In this document: piece by piece, positions 60,501-64,000 of the stretch
Layout of the letters: the number at the start of each line of letters is the position of its first letter
Numbering within the stretch: the first letter of the stretch is position 1
NCBI RefSeq assembly: GCF_001640805.2
Contig: NC_066835.1
Location: 8,488,227 to 8,552,226, forward strand
DNA: 64,000 nt
Source of the DNA: Lates calcarifer
Taxonomy: Eukaryota; Chordata; Actinopteri; Centropomidae
Direction of reading: 5' to 3'
The notes under the pieces: model-generated
The model's input: only the letters and a program-made list of their open reading frames with translations
The model's database searches: none
Told to the model about the DNA's origin: nothing
Made by a program: the position numbers and the translations under genes

Positions 60501-63500
60501 AGTGCACTGACAGTCAGTGGGTGACGACTTGCTTCCAGGTTGAAGGGAGTGAGCTGAGGAAAATCCGCCCCAACTCGCGTGTCTACCAGCGCTACTACCT
60601 GCTGGACGCAGGCCTCCAGGCTCTGTGCTGGGAGCCATCCAAGAAAGAGTCAGACAAAGCCCGGATCTCTCTTGCCTCCATTCGAGAGGTCAGTGTCCAG
60701 AGGAAAAGCTCTCTAAATCAACCCTCTCAAGGTTATTGCAATATGACTGACCTCACTGATTCTTTTAGTATAAGGCTATTACAACCTTGAACCATATAGA
60801 AGACAACAGTTTACTTGTTTTATTGTATCTGACGTGGATTTATTTATTTGTGCATTTACTTGTGCTCTCAAATTCTAGGTACGGACAGGTCGTAACACAG
60901 AAACCTTCCGCACTAGTGGAGTTTATGAGCAGATTTCAGAGGACTGTGCGTTCTCCATCATCTATGGGCAGATATATGAAAACCTGGACCTGGTGGCCAA
61001 CTCTGCTGAAGTGGCTAACATTTGGGTGACTGGACTAAGGTGTGACACAACAAAGAAGTGCTGTATACCTCTAATTTGTCTGTCTACCATAAACACACAA
61101 ACTATTTTTTATATAAATACACTTCTTTGAACTTCTTCTTATGTTACACTGAAGTAGCAGTATAACGAGCTGTACAAGATGACTTGTGTGTTTTGTGGAC
61201 GTACAATCTGATGTTCTGACTGACATCAAGGTGAGGAAGGAATGACAAAGATTTAATTTGTGGTTAAACAAAGGTGTGGCTGTGCAAGGTAAGCTAAGAT
61301 AGTCTAGCTTATCTGGTTCAGCCTTTTATGTCAGTCCAAAAATATACCTTGAGTCTTAGTCTTTGTTTTTTCTCCAGTATTGATTGTATGATGGTAAACA
61401 GTGAGATTTCATTATATAGACCTCTTTGTTATGAAAGACTATACAAGTAAACATGATTTCTCTTCAAACTGATTCACTGCTTGCAGTTATTGTGCTTTAT
61501 ATGAATGTCAGCAAAATGCCTGAGATGAAAATGGAAATGTTTGTCATGCAGCAAAACATTCTGTCTTATGGCATTGACCTTGTCCATCTTCTCTCATCTG
61601 CCTCCAGGTATCTAATGCAGTATGGGAAACATGCCCTGGACATGCTTGCCAGCAGTCAGGACAGTCTTCGTCTTGGCTGGCTGGAGCAGTTATTTTCCTC
61701 TGCCGCTGATTCGGACAGACAGGAGGATGTTGAGGAAGGGATTCGCTTGCAGTCGGCCATTAAGTTGATACAGACCGTGAACCCTGGGGTGAGCAGCGGC
61801 AAAGTGGAGCACAGGTTCAAAGAGCTTCAAAGAGTTAGGGAGAGGGTGTGTGGGCTTACCCTAGATAATGGATCTGGTGTTAAAGATCACATTGAAACCA
61901 AAAGACTAACGGGAAGAAATGAGCGAGTCACCAAGCAGGAGTTCATCGAGGTCTTCCATGATTTTTGCACGCGTCCGGAGATCTACTTTCTATTGGTGCA
62001 GTTCTCTAGCAACAAGGAATTCCTGGACACCAAAGACCTGATGCGATTCCTTGAGGCTGAGCAGGGCATGGCTCATGTGGGTAACACAAATTAATCCTAT
62101 GTGCTAGTAGCAGAAAACAAGTCAGGTGTACAGTGACAAATGGAATCCCAGTGTCTAATTTCTCCTTCATCTGTCAATCTTCCTCTCTCACTGTGTTTTC
62201 TAGGTGAGTGAGGAGACCAGCCTGAAGCTCATCCAGTCCCACGAGCCATCATTGGAAGGCCGGCAGCAGGGATACCTGTCCTTGGATGGCTTCACCAGCT
62301 ACCTCACCTCGGCAGAGTGCCACCTCTTTGACAGGGAGCATGACACCGTGTGCCAGGACATGTCCCAGCCTCTGTCCCACTACTACATCAACTCCTCCCA
62401 CAACACCTACCTCATCGAGGACCAGTTTAGAGGCCCCTCTGACATCTCCGGCTATATCCGTGCCCTCAAGATGGGCTGTCGATGCGTGGAGGTGGATGTC
62501 TGGGACGGCCCTGATGAGGAGCCAGTGGTGTGCACAGGTCACACCCTTTCCCCACCACTAGCCCTGCGTTGTGTGTTAGAAGCAATCGGAAGGTTTGCAT
62601 TTGTGGCATCAGAGTATCCCTTAATTATATGTATTGAGAACCACTGTTCACTTCGACAGCAGAAAGTGATGCTGCAACATCTTGTGGGCATACTAGGGGA
62701 TAGGTTATACACAAATCCCCCAGATGAAGGTGATCCGTACTTACCTTCGCCGCATGCCCTAAGGCATCGAATCCTTCTAAAGGGTAAGAAGTTGGGGCCA
62801 AGTTCTGATGGGGAGGACGGGGAAGTAAGTGAAGAGGATGAAGGGGCAGAGATGTGTCAAAGGATAAAAGCAGCTAATAGCGGTGGGGCAGCACCTGGAA
62901 GAAGTGAGAAGGACATGTTGCAGAAAAGCATCACTTTCACAGCCATCACTCAGTCTAATCCTCCTCATCTTCCTCCCAAACGGTTCCAGCTCTTGAAGGA
63001 GCTGTCCGACCTAGTAAATCTTTGCCACTCGGTGCAATTCATTGACTTTCCAACATCATCCAAAAGCCAAAAACCTTGGGAACTGTGCTCCTTTCATGAG
63101 TCTCTGGCTGTGCGTCTCGCTGGCGAGAGCCCTGGTGACTTTGTCAATCATAACAAGCGTTTCCTGTCACGAGTGTACCCCAGCCCCATGCGTATTGACT
63201 CAAGCAACATGAACCCTCAGGACCTGTGGAAGTGCGGCTGCCAAATTGTGTCGATGAATTTTCAGACGGCAGGATTAATGATGGACCTGAACACAGCCTG
63301 GTTCCGGCAGAATGGGAACTGTGGTTATGTTCTACGGCCAGCCATCATGCGACAGGAGGTGTCTTATTTCAGTGCTGATACCAGAGACACTGTGCCTGGC
63401 GTATCTCCACAGCTGCTGCATGTGAAGGTGGGGGAGGATAATGTTTAGACTCTTGAGAAATCTAGGGGCAATTTCTACTGAAAGTTGATTCTATTTCATT

Positions 63501-64000
63501 AGAACTAAAAAGTCTGACAATCATACAGGTTTTAAACAAGCCACCATGTTACCCAGTCTTATTTAGAATTGAAGACAATGGTGAAATTAAATCACAGTTG
63601 TGCTCAGTTTTACTTCCAAATGAAGTTATTTAGATCATCTTTCTTTACTGGTGGCTTCTTTACAATCTGTCTGATCATCATAGCTCTTATCCTGTTGGGC
63701 CTCACTGTGGCGATGTCACCAAGTACACCCAACAATCATTTGGGTGTGTGCAATGTCATCATGAATGATTAAGATAATGACCAAAGCTTTGAAAAAGATA
63801 GATGTTGTAACAACTTGAAATATTTCTCTAAATTCATGATTATGTTCTAAAAGCAAACAATGCATGGATAACAGCCAATATGGTGATGCTTCTTCCAGGT
63901 GATAAGTGGCCAGAACTTGCCCAAGCCAAGAGGTTCTGAGGCCAAAGGGGATGTGGTGGACCCATATGTGTATGTGGAGATCCACGGCATACCAGCTGAC
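51937..64000 (+). CDS. plcl2: Phospholipase C-like 2, catalytically inactive (partial: coding exons 1-7)
   Basis: PRIP-2-type scaffold that binds InsP3 and phosphatases and modulates receptor trafficking. Exons: 51937-52182 (CACC before ATG, G after), 60246-60347, 60539-60688, 60879-61039, 61608-62076, 62204-63427, 63899 to beyond 64000. The first 818 residues are in one frame with consistent phases. Order: Ser-rich N-terminus, PRRSSLIK and [11 protein letters not shown] (phosphatase-binding type motif), PH domain (about 115-220), EF-hand region (about 235-410), PLC X (about 430-580), acidic linker ([15 protein letters not shown]), PLC Y (about 630-750), start of C2. In X, His442 (SSHNTYL) is kept, but the second catalytic His is Thr487 (VVCTGH), as in PLCL proteins. 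Linkage to DAZL favours PLCL2 over PLCL1. The EF-hand region carries a roughly 25-residue insert (residues about 285-313). Confidence 0.93.
52461..52503. repeat. (TAAA)n tetranucleotide microsatellite
   Basis: About ten uninterrupted TAAA units, directly after a short CA tract (52438-52455) in plcl2 intron 1. Confidence 0.95.
54502..54552. repeat. (GT)25 microsatellite
   Basis: The longest uninterrupted dinucleotide run in the window, about 51 bp, in plcl2 intron 1. A CA tract lies 120 bp upstream (54349-54379). Confidence 0.95.
54740..55030 (+). repeat. Teleost dispersed repeat (GCTTAGCTTAGCACAAAGACTGG family)
   Basis: The block order (TTGGGACAAATGCCCATTCA, GAGTTAGATAAGAGGATGAA, TACCACTCTTGTATCTGTCT, GCCAGCAGCCAATTAGC, CTTAGCACAAAGACTGGAAA, ATCTGTCCAAAAATAACG, TATCTTGTTTGTTTAA) matches a short non-coding repeat that I remember as very common in percomorph fish introns and 3' UTRs. 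No coding capacity is present. It supports the teleost assignment. Exact ends and target-site duplications were not resolved. Confidence 0.75.
61040..61607 (+). other. plcl2: plcl2 intron 4
   Basis: 568 bp between the GTGTGA donor at 61040 and the CTCCAG acceptor at 61607. An open frame reaching into exon 5 from 61453 is intronic read-through; the exon frame begins at 61608. Nothing else is visible. Confidence 0.8.
63428..63898 (+). other. plcl2: plcl2 intron 6
   Basis: 471 bp between the GTGGGG donor and the CTTCCAG acceptor. A 67-codon hydrophobic open frame (63569-63772) lies inside but has no signal of being an exon. Confidence 0.8.

Noticed and set aside
63569..63772. 67-codon frame with a membrane-like segment ([19 protein letters not shown])
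   Set aside because: It lies wholly in plcl2 intron 6, its hydrophobicity reflects T-rich sequence, and no promoter or splice sites fit.

Overview
This is a vertebrate nuclear window, almost certainly from a ray-finned (teleost) fish. It holds multi-exon genes with GT-AG introns, many (CA)n/(GT)n/(GA)n microsatellites, interspersed repeats of types I recognise from teleost genomes, and protein-coding exons closest in recollection to teleost Dazl. I found no bacterial, phage, viral or CRISPR content. All family names come from reading the translated exons against remembered family sequences; no database search was run.

Layout, left to right. (1) 1-17.0 kb, minus strand: the 5' part of rftn1 (raftlin). 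There is a non-coding first exon near 16.66-16.98 kb and coding exons at 9864-10015, 2371-2554 and 318-426; the gene runs off the left edge. Its introns carry most of the simple repeats and a perfect 42-bp palindrome. (2) 17.7-23.5 kb, minus strand: a complete dazl gene with nine coding exons (217 codons) and a probable 3'-UTR intron plus 1.5-kb 3' UTR. (3) 24.6-48.2 kb, plus strand: a complete-length axonemal dynein heavy chain, dnah3, reconstructed as 62 coding exons (about 4,040 residues). It is head-to-head with dazl across about 1.1 kb, with an RFX-type X-box just upstream. (4) 48.2-51.5 kb: intergenic DNA with an interstitial telomere-like repeat. (5) 51.5-64 kb, plus strand: a CpG-rich promoter and the first seven coding exons of plcl2 (catalytically inactive phospholipase C-like protein), running off the right edge inside the C2 domain.

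The order rftn1-dazl-plcl2, with these orientations, is the one I recall for human 3p24. The dynein gene between dazl and plcl2 is the added element, since human DNAH3 is on chromosome 16. The genes do not form a pathway: raftlin is a lipid-raft protein, Dazl a germ-cell translational regulator, Dnah3 a ciliary/flagellar inner-arm motor and Plcl2 an InsP3-binding signalling scaffold. A shared testis setting for dazl and dnah3 is possible.

The most notable observation is that the otherwise intact dnah3 reading frame contains an in-frame TAG at 40855-40857 (codon 2464, in the AAA4 region). It also has one exon junction (45069/45234) that cannot be joined in frame with GT-AG splicing, and two GC-type splice donors. 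Either this copy is a recent loss or null allele, or the assembly has errors, or non-canonical processing is used.
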